Virus record (IMG/VR): IMGVR_UViG_3300035670_009930
Location: 1-62,907 of that record
Length of the DNA: 62,907 nt
Direction: 5' to 3' (one strand)
DNA from: a virus
In this document: positions 1 to 9,198 of the stretch, in pieces
Numbering within the stretch: position 1 is the first letter of the stretch
Layout: each line of letters starts with the position of its first letter
Notes under the pieces: generated by a model
Told to the model about the DNA's origin: nothing
What the model saw: the letters and a program-made list of their open reading frames with translations, nothing else
The model's database searches: none
Made by a program: the position numbers and the translations under genes

Positions 1-14
1 TGAACAATTCGAAA

Positions 15-1898
15 CTAGTATGGGAAGGGGGTATTAATAAAAAAATTTATTGTTTCTAAAATTATTAAAATTGTTAAACATATAAAAATGAAAAGAAAAA
101 AATAATATAAAGAATTTTTTCTTTCCTTTATTGGTGGTTCTACTTCAAATAAATAGTCAATTTCATCATACAAATTTAAACTATTTAAAATTGCTTCATC
201 CATGTTAAAATATTTATATGAAGCCAAACGACCTAAAAATATAATATTTGTTTCCTTATTTGCCATATTTTTGTACTGTTCATATAATTTTTTATTTTTT
301 TCATTTGGAACCGGATAATATGGATCACCATTATCAGTTGAATATTCTTTTGAAATAATTGTATAATTTGGATTTGTATTTTCTTTGTAAAAATGTTTAT
401 ATTCAACAATTCTTGTAAAAGATTCTTCTAATGATGGGTAATTTATTACAGAATTCTCTTGAAAGAAATTTTGATTAATTAATTCAAACTCAAAATTAAT
501 ACTTCTATATTCTAATTTTGGTAATCCATTTTTACTATAAAATTGATCAATTGGTCCTGTAAAAAATATTTTTTCTAAATTTCCCTTGTCTAAAAAATTT
601 AAATGAAAATAATCAGTATTATATAGAACACAAATTTTTTTATTATTTGCAATATTATTTATAAATTCAGTATAACCATTTTTTGGTAATACTTGGTATT
701 TATCATTAAAATAACCTTCAGAAAAATCATATCTTATTGGTAATCTTTTCAAAACCGACACATCTAATTCATTTGGATACTTATCCCATTGTTTTTTTGT
801 ATAATCTTTAATTACTTTCTCATAAAGTTCTTTTCCAAATTTTGATAAACAATATTCTTCGCTATTTTTTGGATCAACAATAGTTTTATCTCGAACACTA
901 TCTAAATATTCAATCATCTGCTCCTTCGTTTGTATATTTTTATCAAACAAAATATTTATTGTTCTTATATTAATTGGTATAGGAAAAATTTTTTCTTTTA
1001 TTTTACCATATACTTTATGTTTATAAGGTTTCCAATCACTGAAATTATTTATATATTCCCAAACTTTTTCTGAGTTTGTGTGAAATAAATGTGCTCCATA
1101 TTTAGAAATTCGTATATTTGTTTTTGAATCAATATAATCGTAACAGTTGCCTCCAATATGATATCTTTTATCAATAACTAAAACTCTTTTATTTTTCTCA
1201 GTAGCTAATCGTTCAGCCATCACAATTCCTGATAATCCAGCCCCAACAACTAAAATATGAGGATTTGTTATTATATCGTTTTTATGTAAATTGAAAATAT
1301 AATACCAACTTCTTTCAAAATAATGACCAATTTCAGGATTTGATAAACCCTCTAATTGATTTAACAATCCTTTATAAAAATCTAATGATCTTGATAAAAT
1401 ATTTTCTTTTTTGATACAAAAAATTGCTCCATACGTAAAATGCATCCCAAAATATTCTACAAAATAGTTTATATCTTTTTCTATATATTTTTGTAACCAT
1501 TCTCCTAAACATAAATCATCTTTTTCTCTTTCTAATTCTGTATAATAATAAGAAAGTCTGAAATTTAAATTATAAAAAAAATGTTCATTAAAATGATTTG
1601 GTTTATCAAACAAATCAACAATATTTTTTATGCTGTGATGATCATTCCATTTTGCTTGTGTAAAAATTGTTAATTCGCTTAAATTATTGTAATTGTCTAT
1701 AATATGAGTTAAATATGTATGAGCTTCCCTTCCATAATTTGGTAAATTTTTAAAAATAATTCCATCATGTATATTTATTGAATTATCACTCTTATCATAT
1801 AAAAATATTCTAAATTCATTTTTATCTATATTATTTAACCATGATAAATCTTCTTTGTATTTAGCAATAACAATACTATAATTTTTTTTAAAATTCAT
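15..1898 (-). CDS. glf: DUF3431 / UDP-galactopyranose mutase fusion protein
   Basis: This 627-residue protein has two parts. Residues 1 to about 205 resemble DUF3431, a domain of glycan-related proteins, with the typical NYGREAHTYLTHII stretch at 54-67 and TIFTQAKW at 77-84. Residues 213 to about 590 are a UDP-galactopyranose mutase: a Rossmann FAD motif (VVGAGLSG, 217-224), then IGGNCYDY, YGAHLFHTNS, FPIPINIRT, YTKKQW, the RLPIRYDFSEGYF loop, RIVEYKH and the C-terminal FLGRLASYKYFNMDEAI motif that contacts FAD. The enzyme family converts UDP-galactopyranose to UDP-galactofuranose, a donor for surface glycans. A hydrophobic segment at about 603-622 suggests a C-terminal membrane anchor, which is unusual because known mutases are soluble. 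Several glycosyltransferases occur later in the window. The mutase call is firm; the DUF3431 call is good but its role is unknown. Confidence 0.9.
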   Translation of the reverse strand: MNFKKNYSIVIAKYKEDLSWLNNIDKNEFRIFLYDKSDNSINIHDGIIFKNLPNYGREAHTYLTHIIDNYNNLSELTIFTQAKWNDHHSIKNIVDLFDKPNHFNEHFFYNLNFRLSYYYTELEREKDDLCLGEWLQKYIEKDINYFVEYFGMHFTYGAIFCIKKENILSRSLDFYKGLLNQLEGLSNPEIGHYFERSWYYIFNLHKNDIITNPHILVVGAGLSGIVMAERLATEKNKRVLVIDKRYHIGGNCYDYIDSKTNIRISKYGAHLFHTNSEKVWEYINNFSDWKPYKHKVYGKIKEKIFPIPINIRTINILFDKNIQTKEQMIEYLDSVRDKTIVDPKNSEEYCLSKFGKELYEKVIKDYTKKQWDKYPNELDVSVLKRLPIRYDFSEGYFNDKYQVLPKNGYTEFINNIANNKKICVLYNTDYFHLNFLDKGNLEKIFFTGPIDQFYSKNGLPKLEYRSINFEFELINQNFFQENSVINYPSLEESFTRIVEYKHFYKENTNPNYTIISKEYSTDNGDPYYPVPNEKNKKLYEQYKNMANKETNIIFLGRLASYKYFNMDEAILNSLNLYDEIDYLFEVEPPIKERKNSLYYFFLFIFICLTILIILETINFFINTPFPY

Positions 1899-1946
1899 TA
1901 TATTTTCTTTAAAAAAATATTTTTTTAATTTATATATATAATAAAA

Positions 1947-2771
1947 ATGGATGAAAATTCAAAAAAAATTTTACTTAATATACTAATTTTTTTTTTAGTT
2001 TGTGTTGGTTTTGGTGTCTTAATGTATTTCTTAATTACAAAGAAACTTAATAAAAATAATAGTTTAAGTTATACAGAAAAAGCTTTAATTGATGTAACTA
2101 CTAGAGAAAATTATGAAGAAATAAATTTATTCACTGGATATATGGAAAAAGCAATGATGCAACTGACAAACACATCTATTGTAAAAGATTTTTACAAAAA
2201 TACATGTGGAAAAGATTATCCTTCGTTAGAAACCCAAAAAAATTTTTTAATAAATTTATATAATAATCGAAAAATTACGAATGTAAATGAACCACAAAAA
2301 TATGCATCATTACCTCTTATTCAATCTTTAATATTTGAAAAAGATCAAAATGTGAAAGAAGATATGTTAGCTGCTTTTTTTATTTATAGTACGTTAGATA
2401 AAGAAACGAAACCACCTAATGTTCAATTTTCTTACAACAAAGAAACTAAAACAGTTCAAATTAATTCTGAAGGTTTATTAAGAATTTCTAGAAATTTGTC
2501 CGATGAAGATAAAATGTTCTTTAAAATTCCAATTATCACTCAAACAACAATTGCAAATAAAGAAGGTTTCGATGAAACTTTTCATAGTTTCAAACTTGAA
2601 GATTTTAGGAAATTGTTATTTAAGTGTGTTATTATTAACATTAATGAAACTTTAAGTTTGTTAAAACAAGATAAAATTTATTTAGATGTTAGTGAATATA
2701 ATTCCCTTCCTGAAGATGTAAAGAAAGATTCAATACTTATTGATTGTAAAAGTTATGATAATGTTATATAA
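1947..2771 (+). CDS. Hypothetical protein with N-terminal membrane anchor
   Basis: A 274-residue protein that I do not recognise. Residues about 8-30 form one strongly hydrophobic helix followed by a lysine-rich stretch, so it is probably a single-pass anchored protein with its bulk on one side of the membrane. The remainder is a mixed, globular-looking sequence without repeats or obvious catalytic motifs. It is divergent from the UDP-galactopyranose mutase gene; only 48 bases separate the two starts and must hold both promoters. No AAAATTGA octamer lies upstream; a run of TATATATATAATAAAA directly precedes the ATG. Confidence 0.6.
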   Translation: MDENSKKILLNILIFFLVCVGFGVLMYFLITKKLNKNNSLSYTEKALIDVTTRENYEEINLFTGYMEKAMMQLTNTSIVKDFYKNTCGKDYPSLETQKNFLINLYNNRKITNVNEPQKYASLPLIQSLIFEKDQNVKEDMLAAFFIYSTLDKETKPPNVQFSYNKETKTVQINSEGLLRISRNLSDEDKMFFKIPIITQTTIANKEGFDETFHSFKLEDFRKLLFKCVIININETLSLLKQDKIYLDVSEYNSLPEDVKKDSILIDCKSYDNVI

Positions 2772-2868
2772 CAGTTGATTCAAACGCAGTATTAATAAAA
2801 ATTTTTATAATTTGTTCATTTCTAATGTTTTGTAAAATTTAAAAAAATAAATAATTTATGTATATTTT

Positions 2869-5721
2869 TTATTGTTTAATTTTCATTAAAGTTTTAATAC
2901 CCATCGCATTTAATTGTAATAATAATAATTTTGTGGCATACGGTAAATTACACTTACTAATATTATCATTATTACAAAATTTACATTCAGTTGATGTTGT
3001 TGCTATATTTCCACAATTATCACAAATGTTGATCTGATATGGATCACTTTTCTCAAACAATCTTTCCTTTATAAAACGAGATGTACCATGCGCTATCATA
3101 CAATCGCGCTCCATCTCTCCAAAACGTAAACCTCCAAACCTTGCTCTTCCTTCCAAAGGTTGTCTAGTTAAATTTGTAACATGTCCTTGACTACGAGAAT
3201 TGCCTGTCCATGCACATTTACCATTTCTTCTTACATAAAATACTTCGGATGGAACTTGCAAACAAAATACTGGACATTTTTTATTTTCGAAATATTCTTC
3301 ATTTTGAATTTTAAATTGATTTACTGATGGATATAATTTTTCTTTTATTACAGATATTTTTATTAAATCATGATCACTAATTGTTGCAGACCATCCAGCA
3401 TGCAAACACAATTGTTGTAATTGATTTGCTAATTCAATTGAGGACGTATGGTAACATTCTGACAATAAAATACCATTCAATAATGATTTACTTTGTTCAG
3501 ATGATAATTCGAACACCCAAGATGGTAATTTTTTTTGTTCAACATTTAATGATTTCAAATATGTATATATTTGATAATCATTAATATGAACTTTTTCTTG
3601 TATTTCATCGTAAGTGAAATCATTAAACAAGTTCAAGATTTTAAACAATTGTTTTTTAACTCTTTTTTTATGAACTGAAATTATAATAAAAGCATCTGTT
3701 TCTAATAAACAACCTTCAGCATACCAAATTCCTAAAAATATTAACCATTCATGCATATTAATTTTTTTAGTTTCTAACAACTTAGTAGATGAGGGTGTAA
3801 CACTTGGTAAAACAAATTGATAATCTTGTTTTTCCCAAATGGCATTTTTTTTGTACCTTACAAATTTGCCAACAATTTCATCTGCTCTTTCAAACGTATA
3901 AGGAGACCATTTACGTTCGCATTTTTTAGAAACCCACATTCTATGATTTCCTGTTACTGCAAAATCAATAGAACTATTTTGAATGTAATACATCGATCCT
4001 TCGTAATCTTGGTATTTCATAATATCAATTGGTTTTTCATAAACGAGTTTATTATCTTTCAATGTTGCTATAAAATCATTTTTTGATAAATGATGAATAG
4101 TTTTCCAACCATCCAAAGTTAAAACTTCAGTTTGAAAATCTAAACAATGTATTTTATCTGATACCATATGTTTTAGTCTTTGATAAAACGTTGGTCCGAT
4201 AAATATTTGTGCTTCTAATGGTTCTCCTGTGAATCCTGAATACATTGTTTCCCAACCATGTCTTTGGAAACCATTCTGATGTAATAAATCACAAACTTTT
4301 TCAGCAACATTTGTGGAGTTTTCTGTAAATGGTGTTGCATCATTTAATGTACCATTCATACAACCAGCTTTTCCTAAAACTGTTTCTAAAAGTTGTGAAA
4401 TTGTCATACGTGATGGAATACACAATGAATTGATCAATAAATCTGGAACAATTCCATCACTTGTAAATGGCATATCTTCATGTGGTAATACAGCACCGAT
4501 GGTTCCTTTTTGAGCAGAACGACTTGCCAATTTATCACCAATTTCTGGTATTTTTTGGTTACGTATAATAACTTTGATCATTTTATAACCATTTGGTGTA
4601 ATAGTTTCAATAATACGATCAACATAACCTTCTTCACCAGCTTTAATTGCATAACTAACATCAATAATTTCTTCTTCTGAATTTTTATTTGATTTTGTTA
4701 AAATTTTTCCAATAATAACATCACCTTTATCAACATAGATAGATTTTCCATTTAATCTTGTTTGAACAATACCATTTTCATTTAAAAATCCATAATTATA
4801 ATTTCTTTTTCTTTTATCTATAGGTGGTAAGCAAATTGTTTCTGAATTATAAGTTCCTTGTTTTTGCTCACAATCCATTATTGTTCTATACGATGTTAAA
4901 TTAAATAAACCTCGTTCAATTGATGATTTGTTTGCTACAATACTATCTTCTTGGTTGAAAGACGTGAAAGTTGCAATTGCAACAATAGCATTCATCCCAG
5001 ATGGCATATCACCAAAACCCATGATATTAGCTAATTTGGTATTAACTAAAGGTTTTTGTGGATAATATAAAACATGACTAATTGTATCTGTACGAATTTG
5101 ATGAGATAAAGCATGAATACCAATAGCTTGTTTTCCCATACTTGCTTGATAAATATTTCTTGGAGATTGATTATGATCAGGAAATGGGATAGAACAACCC
5201 ATTACACCTAATAGTGTTGCTGGATAGATTTCACAAAAATCATTTTTATACTTGTACAATATTTCTTCGTTCATTGCGACAACGTAATTTTCTATTTCTG
5301 AACTATCTAAATATTGAATGAATTTCTTTTCAACTAAATCTTTCCAAACTGGTTTATCATTTAAAGTAACATTGAGCTCACCGTTTTCATTTAATGTAAA
5401 TAAAGGACGAATTAATCGACCTTCATCACAAAAAATTTTAATTTCATTATCGATATTATCAAAAGTAAAGGAGATTGAATGATGTAGTAATTCATTGTCT
5501 CTCCAATTTTTTAATTCATCAATAAAACATTGAGCGTTTTCTGTTAAACCCATCAGAATTCCATTCAAAAATACTTTTGGTTTATTATTCAAACCGTTAT
5601 ATTCGTTAATGAAAATTAAATTTTCACTACTTTCAATTATTTCTTTAACAACAACTGTTGGAATTCGTCTTGTTATATTACAAAGTAATGATAAATTCAT
5701 AACAATACCAATTGATTGACC
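2869..5721 (-). CDS. RPB2: DNA-directed RNA polymerase subunit RPB2, exon 2 (contains intein 2)
   Basis: This is the C-terminal two thirds of the second-largest RNA polymerase subunit. Read from 5721, the frame begins GQSIGIVMNLSLLCNITRR, which completes the family motif TPEGQSxGLVxNL when joined to the end of exon 1 at 5790. Starting the protein at the internal ATG at 5700 would drop seven conserved residues. Recognisable extein blocks are GVMGCSIPFPDHNQSPRN, GYRTIMD-like SYRTIMDCEQKQG, KIPEIGDKLASRSAQKGT, PDLLINSLCIPSRMTISQ, and the clamp region RARFGGLRFGEMERDCMIAHG followed by a CDNCG...CKFC zinc site. A 316-residue intein interrupts it after KIH and before SRSQG. The spliced protein would be about 1109 residues once both inteins are removed, near normal RPB2 size. 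Confidence 0.93.
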   Translation of the reverse strand, partial: GQSIGIVMNLSLLCNITRRIPTVVVKEIIESSENLIFINEYNGLNNKPKVFLNGILMGLTENAQCFIDELKNWRDNELLHHSISFTFDNIDNEIKIFCDEGRLIRPLFTLNENGELNVTLNDKPVWKDLVEKKFIQYLDSSEIENYVVAMNEEILYKYKNDFCEIYPATLLGVMGCSIPFPDHNQSPRNIYQASMGKQAIGIHALSHQIRTDTISHVLYYPQKPLVNTKLANIMGFGDMPSGMNAIVAIATFTSFNQEDSIVANKSSIERGLFNLTSYRTIMDCEQKQGTYNSETICLPPIDKRKRNYNYGFLNENGIVQTRLNGKSIYVDKGDVIIGKILTKSNKNSEEEIIDVSYAIKAGEEGYVDRIIETITPNGYKMIKVIIRNQKIPEIGDKLASRSAQKGTIGAVLPHEDMPFTSDGIVPDLLINSLCIPSRMTISQLLETVLGKAGCMNGTLNDATPFTENSTNVAEKVCDLLHQNGFQRHGWETMYSGFTGEPLEAQIFIGPTFYQRLKHMVSDKIHCLDFQTEVLTLDGWKTIHHLSKNDFIATLKDNKLVYEKPIDIMKYQDYEGSMYYIQNSSIDFAVTGNHRMWVSKKCERKWSPYTFERADEIVGKFVRYKKNAIWEKQDYQFVLPSVTPSSTKLLETKKINMHEWLIFLGIWYAEGCLLETDAFIIISVHKKRVKKQLFKILNLFNDFTYDEIQEKVHINDYQIYTYLKSLNVEQKKLPSWVFELSSEQSKSLLNGILLSECYHTSSIELANQLQQLCLHAGWSATISDHDLIKISVIKEKLYPSVNQFKIQNEEYFENKKCPVFCLQVPSEVFYVRRNGKCAWTGNSRSQGHVTNLTRQPLEGRARFGGLRFGEMERDCMIAHGTSRFIKERLFEKSDPYQINICDNCGNIATTSTECKFCNNDNISKCNLPYATKLLLLQLNAMGIKTLMKIKQ
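3199..4146 (-). other. Intein 2 in RPB2 (316 residues, LAGLIDADG type)
   Basis: The insertion begins with Cys (CLDFQTEVLTLDGW) and ends with NGKCAWTGN, directly before Ser of SRSQG. Removing it restores VSDKIH-SRSQG, matching the usual KIHSR sequence of RPB2. A block B TxxH motif is seen in VTGNH. The central part carries two LAGLIDADG-like helices, FLGIWYAEG and LNGILLSEC, each keeping an acidic residue at the catalytic position, so a functional homing endonuclease is possible. The penultimate residue is Gly rather than the common His; the Ser +1 nucleophile and terminal Asn are present. Ends are inferred from the extein motif and intein chemistry. Confidence 0.92.
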
Positions 5722-5789
5722 CTATATTAATAAAAGCATAAAATTAATGAATATTGTAACAAATATTATTTCGAAGTTGATAAACAAAC
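5722..5789 (-). other. Predicted spliceosomal-type (GT-AG) intron in RPB2, 68 nt
   Basis: On the minus strand the codon for E in TPE (5792-5790) is followed by GTTTGT, an acceptable 5' splice site, and the sequence runs 68 nt to ATATAG at 5727-5722. Removing exactly these bases joins TPE to GQSIGIVMNL and restores a motif that is nearly invariant in RPB2. Without removal the frame hits a stop nine codons later and 68 nt is not a multiple of three. There is no room for a group I or group II ribozyme in 68 nt. TTAAT-like candidate branch sites occur near the 3' end. The evidence is the reading frame alone; no transcript is available. Confidence 0.85.
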
Positions 5790-8213
5790 CTCAGGTGTAT
5801 TATGCACGATAGTTGTATCTTTTAAAAGAAATCTTCCATTTCCTTCAACTTGCCAACCAACGAACTCACGATTTTGTTTTTCAACAATAAAAAAATTACT
5901 TTCTCGATTCATCTTAATTTGATTGAGTAATTTTTTCTTCTTTTTATAAGGTATTTGATTTAATGAATCATCGTCGATTATAATTTCTTTAAAAAAATTA
6001 TTATTATTGTTATTATCAATAATATTAGATGTCGAACATGAAAATCCTAAAGAATTAATTAATAATTCAATATCTTCAATAAATTTTAATTCTCTATCAT
6101 TTACAATGATTTTGGCATATTCATGATTATTAGCATCAATTAATCCAGATAAAAGTTTCAATCTATTATTTTTATCATTAGACAGAAATATTTCTGGAAT
6201 ATGATTTTTTTCATACCATAAATTCATTTGCATCAAAATATTTTTAAAATTTTTAAAACTTTGAAATGATTTTTTATTTGTATATTCACCTAAATACAAC
6301 CCTAAAATATAAGGATCCATAGGTGTTGGTTTATTTTCCCAATTGATAACATCACATTTTGTTATAACCAAATTATTTTTAATATTATCTGGTAATTTTT
6401 TGTATTCATCAATAGAAATATCAACAAATAGATCATGTATAGATTTTTTCATGGCATCAAAATTATATTGAGCTTCATTTAATGATAAGAAACTATGGGA
6501 ATTGTATCTAAAACTTTTTTTATCAAATAATTTTATTTCAAAAGCATTATTTGGTTTTTTTGTAATAATAATGTTGTTTTTAATTTTTAATGTTAATATA
6601 TGATTGGCAGTTACAATATGATTCATAAAATTTTTTTCTTTACATATAATTTCATACATTGGTGAAATACCAGATATAGTTTTAGTGACTTTTGTTGGGT
6701 TTCCTTTTTCATCGATTAAAATGTCACCAATAAGAATATCTTTTGCGAATTTGATTTCACCAGACCATAATAATATTTCTGTTAAAGGATCGAAACATTC
6801 GGTAGGACAAATAAATCCAAACTGACTTGAATGGATTTGGCGAATTTTTGCATTTTTTCCTTCTTTACCGATGGGGATAGTGATACGACGTAGATGTGAT
6901 AAGGAAGCTCCAAAACTTAATCTTGAAAGAACTTGTGATACACCAGTTCTTATATAATTGTTTTTTGCAACACCCCAATTACCAGTAGCAAAACAACTAC
7001 GCAATCCAACAGATATTGAATTTGTTCTTGATATGATATTTAAAATATCTGGTTTTTGTTTTTTCTTTTCAATTTGTAATTCAAGACTTTTTACAAATCG
7101 TTTGAAAAGAGTTCGAAATAATTCGCAACATAAAACTCCTGCCATTTCAACTCTTTTATTGGCATAATTATCACGATCATCCTCTTTTCGCAACCCAACA
7201 ACGGTATTTAATAACTTATTTACCATATGACCGAGAAAATAAGTTTTTTCTTTGATACTTGTAAAAATACCCATATGAGGTAATAATTCATTCTCAACAA
7301 CTTGGGAAGTATAACTAATTTTTTTATCATCTTTGATAACATGAATTGTAAATTGACTAATATAATTTAATGCATCTTCTTGTGTTTTAATAAAGAACGC
7401 ATCACGAATTACATACTTAATATATCTAGCTAATTTTGGATGTTTATTCATATCAACACCAATAATATCAATTATTTGTTCAGTTGTTGTGTAACCTAGA
7501 GCTTTAAAAACAATACCGATTGGTATCAATTCTTTAATCAAAGGTAATGAAAATACTAACGTACGATCATCTGCACCAATTTTAACTTGAGTTAAAACTG
7601 AATGACCAGTTTCTTCGGACATACTACGAATTTCGCAAACATATTTGTACTTATCTGAAGATTTTTGTGAAAGAACAATTGGTTGATTATAAATACCACG
7701 AATTTGACCAATTAATACACGTTCTTTACCTTTAATTAAAAAATAACCACCAGAATCCCATTCACATTCACCTTTTTGAATTCGTTCTTTTTTTGTTAAT
7801 CCTTTAAGATTACACTTGTCAGATAATAACATGATTGGTGTTCGACCAATATTAACTCTTCGATGAATCGTTGTTTCGGGTTGTTGATTATCAATAGATA
7901 TAGTTTCAATAACATCAACAAACATTGGAACATCGTAAGTAAGATCACGTTGTCGAGCTTCAGATGGTATCATTGTTCGAATACTACGATCTTCTTCAAT
8001 AATTGTTGGTTTTGGAACATAAACATCACCAAAAGAAATGGAATATTTAAAATCATCATTATTTATATCAATACCAGTTTCACAAACAACTCTACTGATA
8101 CCATTATTAATAAAATCATTAAATGATTCGATCTGATGACTTACAAATCCAACATTTTGAGCATAATTTTTTAATAAATTTTCAATAAAATCTTGATTTA
8201 AAAATGTTCTCAT
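5790..8213 (-). CDS. RPB2: DNA-directed RNA polymerase subunit RPB2, exon 1 (contains intein 1)
   Basis: This is the N-terminal part of the second-largest RNA polymerase subunit, transcribed on the minus strand from the ATG at 8213. Blocks typical of RPB2 include RDLTYDVPMFVDV, NIGRTPIMLLSDKCNL, GGYFLIKGKERVLIGQ, LGHMVNKLL, DDRDNYANKRVEMAG and LSHLRRITIPIG, then QIHSSQFGFICPTE. A 333-residue intein follows PTE, and the first residues of the downstream extein are TPE before a 5' splice site at 5789. If left unspliced the frame continues only to a stop at 5766. An AAAATTGA octamer at 8264-8257, 43 nt before the ATG, predicts early transcription. The RNA polymerase subunit acts in transcription of viral genes in the cytoplasmic factory or virion. 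Confidence 0.93.
5799..6797 (-). other. Intein 1 in RPB2 (333 residues, degenerate LAGLIDADG domain)
   Basis: The insertion starts with Cys (CFDPLTEILLWSGE) after PTE and ends TTIVHN before Thr of TPE. Its removal restores PTE-TPEG, the highly conserved RPB2 motif. Block B TxxH is visible in VTANH and the C-terminal HN pair is intact, with Thr as +1 nucleophile, so protein splicing looks feasible. The endonuclease helices are ILGLYLGEY and LLSGLIDANN: one catalytic Asp has become Glu and the other Asn, and an asparagine run follows. This suggests that the endonuclease is decayed while splicing is preserved. Confidence 0.92.
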
Positions 8214-8256
8214 TGTTTTTTTTGTTAATTTTACAAAAAAAAAATTAAATAAATTT

Positions 8257-8264
8257 TCAATTTT
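8257..8264 (-). promoter_or_regulatory. Early-promoter octamer AAAATTGA upstream of RPB2
   Basis: Exact match, 43 nt between the motif and the RPB2 ATG at 8213. AAAATTGA is the established early promoter of Mimivirus and relatives. Confidence 0.75.
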
Positions 8265-8265
8265 T

Positions 8266-8802
8266 TTATAAAGAATTTGAGCAAGTAATTATAAAAAATT
8301 CTTGAAAAAACGTTGGAAGTGTTTCTACACTAACAACTCTATTAGTATCAAGTACATGAATAGAGTTATTTAATAAAACATCATAAAATGAATCCATTGT
8401 GACATTTTTACGGATATTAAAATATGGTAAATAATGAAATGTATTTCTAATAATAGAAAAAGGATGGAAATTATTTATATCTTCTTTAGTTATTAATTCT
8501 TCAATGAAAATAAAAAAACTTGAAGAAGAATTTAAATATTTTCTATAAACAGCTAGTTCTTTTTCAATATTTTCTTTGTTGGATAAATTAGAGAATAAAA
8601 AATTAAAAATAATATAATCAAAAGTTTTATCTTTAAAATTATTTTCGATGTTAGAATTTACTGAAATTTTATTTTTTAAAAAAAGATTTTTATTTTTTTC
8701 AACATAATCAAAAGAATCTTGTAAATCATAAGTTACAATTAAAATTTGAGAAGAAAAATTTAATTTTTGTACTAATTCTTTGTAAATAAATTCTAAAAAC
8801 AT
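8266..8802 (-). CDS. Hypothetical protein, weakly SAM-methyltransferase-like
   Basis: A 178-residue protein without a firm family match. The segment ILIVTYDL at about 20-27, FDYIIFNFLFSNLSN at about 63-77 and the following helix and strand (FFIFIEE) are laid out like the second half of a Rossmann-type methyltransferase, where a hydrophobic strand FDxI is followed by a helix. However, no clear glycine-rich SAM-binding loop is visible, so the call is only a suggestion. It lies just upstream of RPB2 on the same strand and its stop is only two bases beyond the RPB2 early-promoter octamer. Confidence 0.5.
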   Translation of the reverse strand: MFLEFIYKELVQKLNFSSQILIVTYDLQDSFDYVEKNKNLFLKNKISVNSNIENNFKDKTFDYIIFNFLFSNLSNKENIEKELAVYRKYLNSSSSFFIFIEELITKEDINNFHPFSIIRNTFHYLPYFNIRKNVTMDSFYDVLLNNSIHVLDTNRVVSVETLPTFFQEFFIITCSNSL

Positions 8803-8871
8803 TGTAAAAGTTAATAATTATTTTAATTTTATTTAAATTAAAAAGTTTATTTTTATTAAAAAAATATAAAA

Positions 8872-9165
8872 ATGAAAAGGAAATTTGAAGATTCTAATTT
8901 CGATAATCATAATGAAGAAATCCATTTTGTAAAAAAAAAGAAGTTATTTCATGATTATAACCAAATAAACTCAAATAATATAATTTTAGATATTAATGCT
9001 GTAAATTTATTAAAAACTGAATTTGTACGTTTGCAGAATGAAAATGTTCAACTGAAAAAAGAATTCGATGGATTAGATAAAAAATATAATTTATTATTAA
9101 ATGAATATGAAATTTTGAGAAGAAATAGTTTGATGATAAATTTTTCTAATAAAAACATTTTTTGA
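8872..9165 (+). CDS. Small coiled-coil hypothetical protein
   Basis: A 97-residue protein with no recognised family. Residues 45 to about 85 show a heptad pattern of leucine and other hydrophobic residues (LLKTEFVRLQNENVQLKKEF and onward), predicting a parallel coiled coil or leucine-zipper-like dimerisation segment. A KKKK run at about 22-26 gives a basic N-terminal patch. Basic region plus zipper recalls bZIP layout, but the basic stretch is not adjacent to the heptads, so I do not call it a transcription factor. It is divergent from the gene ending at 8266. Confidence 0.5.
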   Translation: MKRKFEDSNFDNHNEEIHFVKKKKLFHDYNQINSNNIILDINAVNLLKTEFVRLQNENVQLKKEFDGLDKKYNLLLNEYEILRRNSLMINFSNKNIF

Positions 9166-9198
9166 TTTTTTTTAAAAATTTTTTTTATATAAATAAAT

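Noticed and set aside
2869-8213. Two independent RPB2-related genes (5766-8213 and 2869-5700), or a gene broken by frameshift.
   Set aside because: The seven conserved codons before the ATG at 5700 and the exact GT-AG boundaries restore TPEGQS, which is better explained by an intron in a single gene. A random frameshift would not leave 68 extra bases with splice-site ends.
8872-9165. bZIP transcription factor.
   Set aside because: There are leucine heptads but the basic patch is about twenty residues away from them, not directly in front as bZIP requires.
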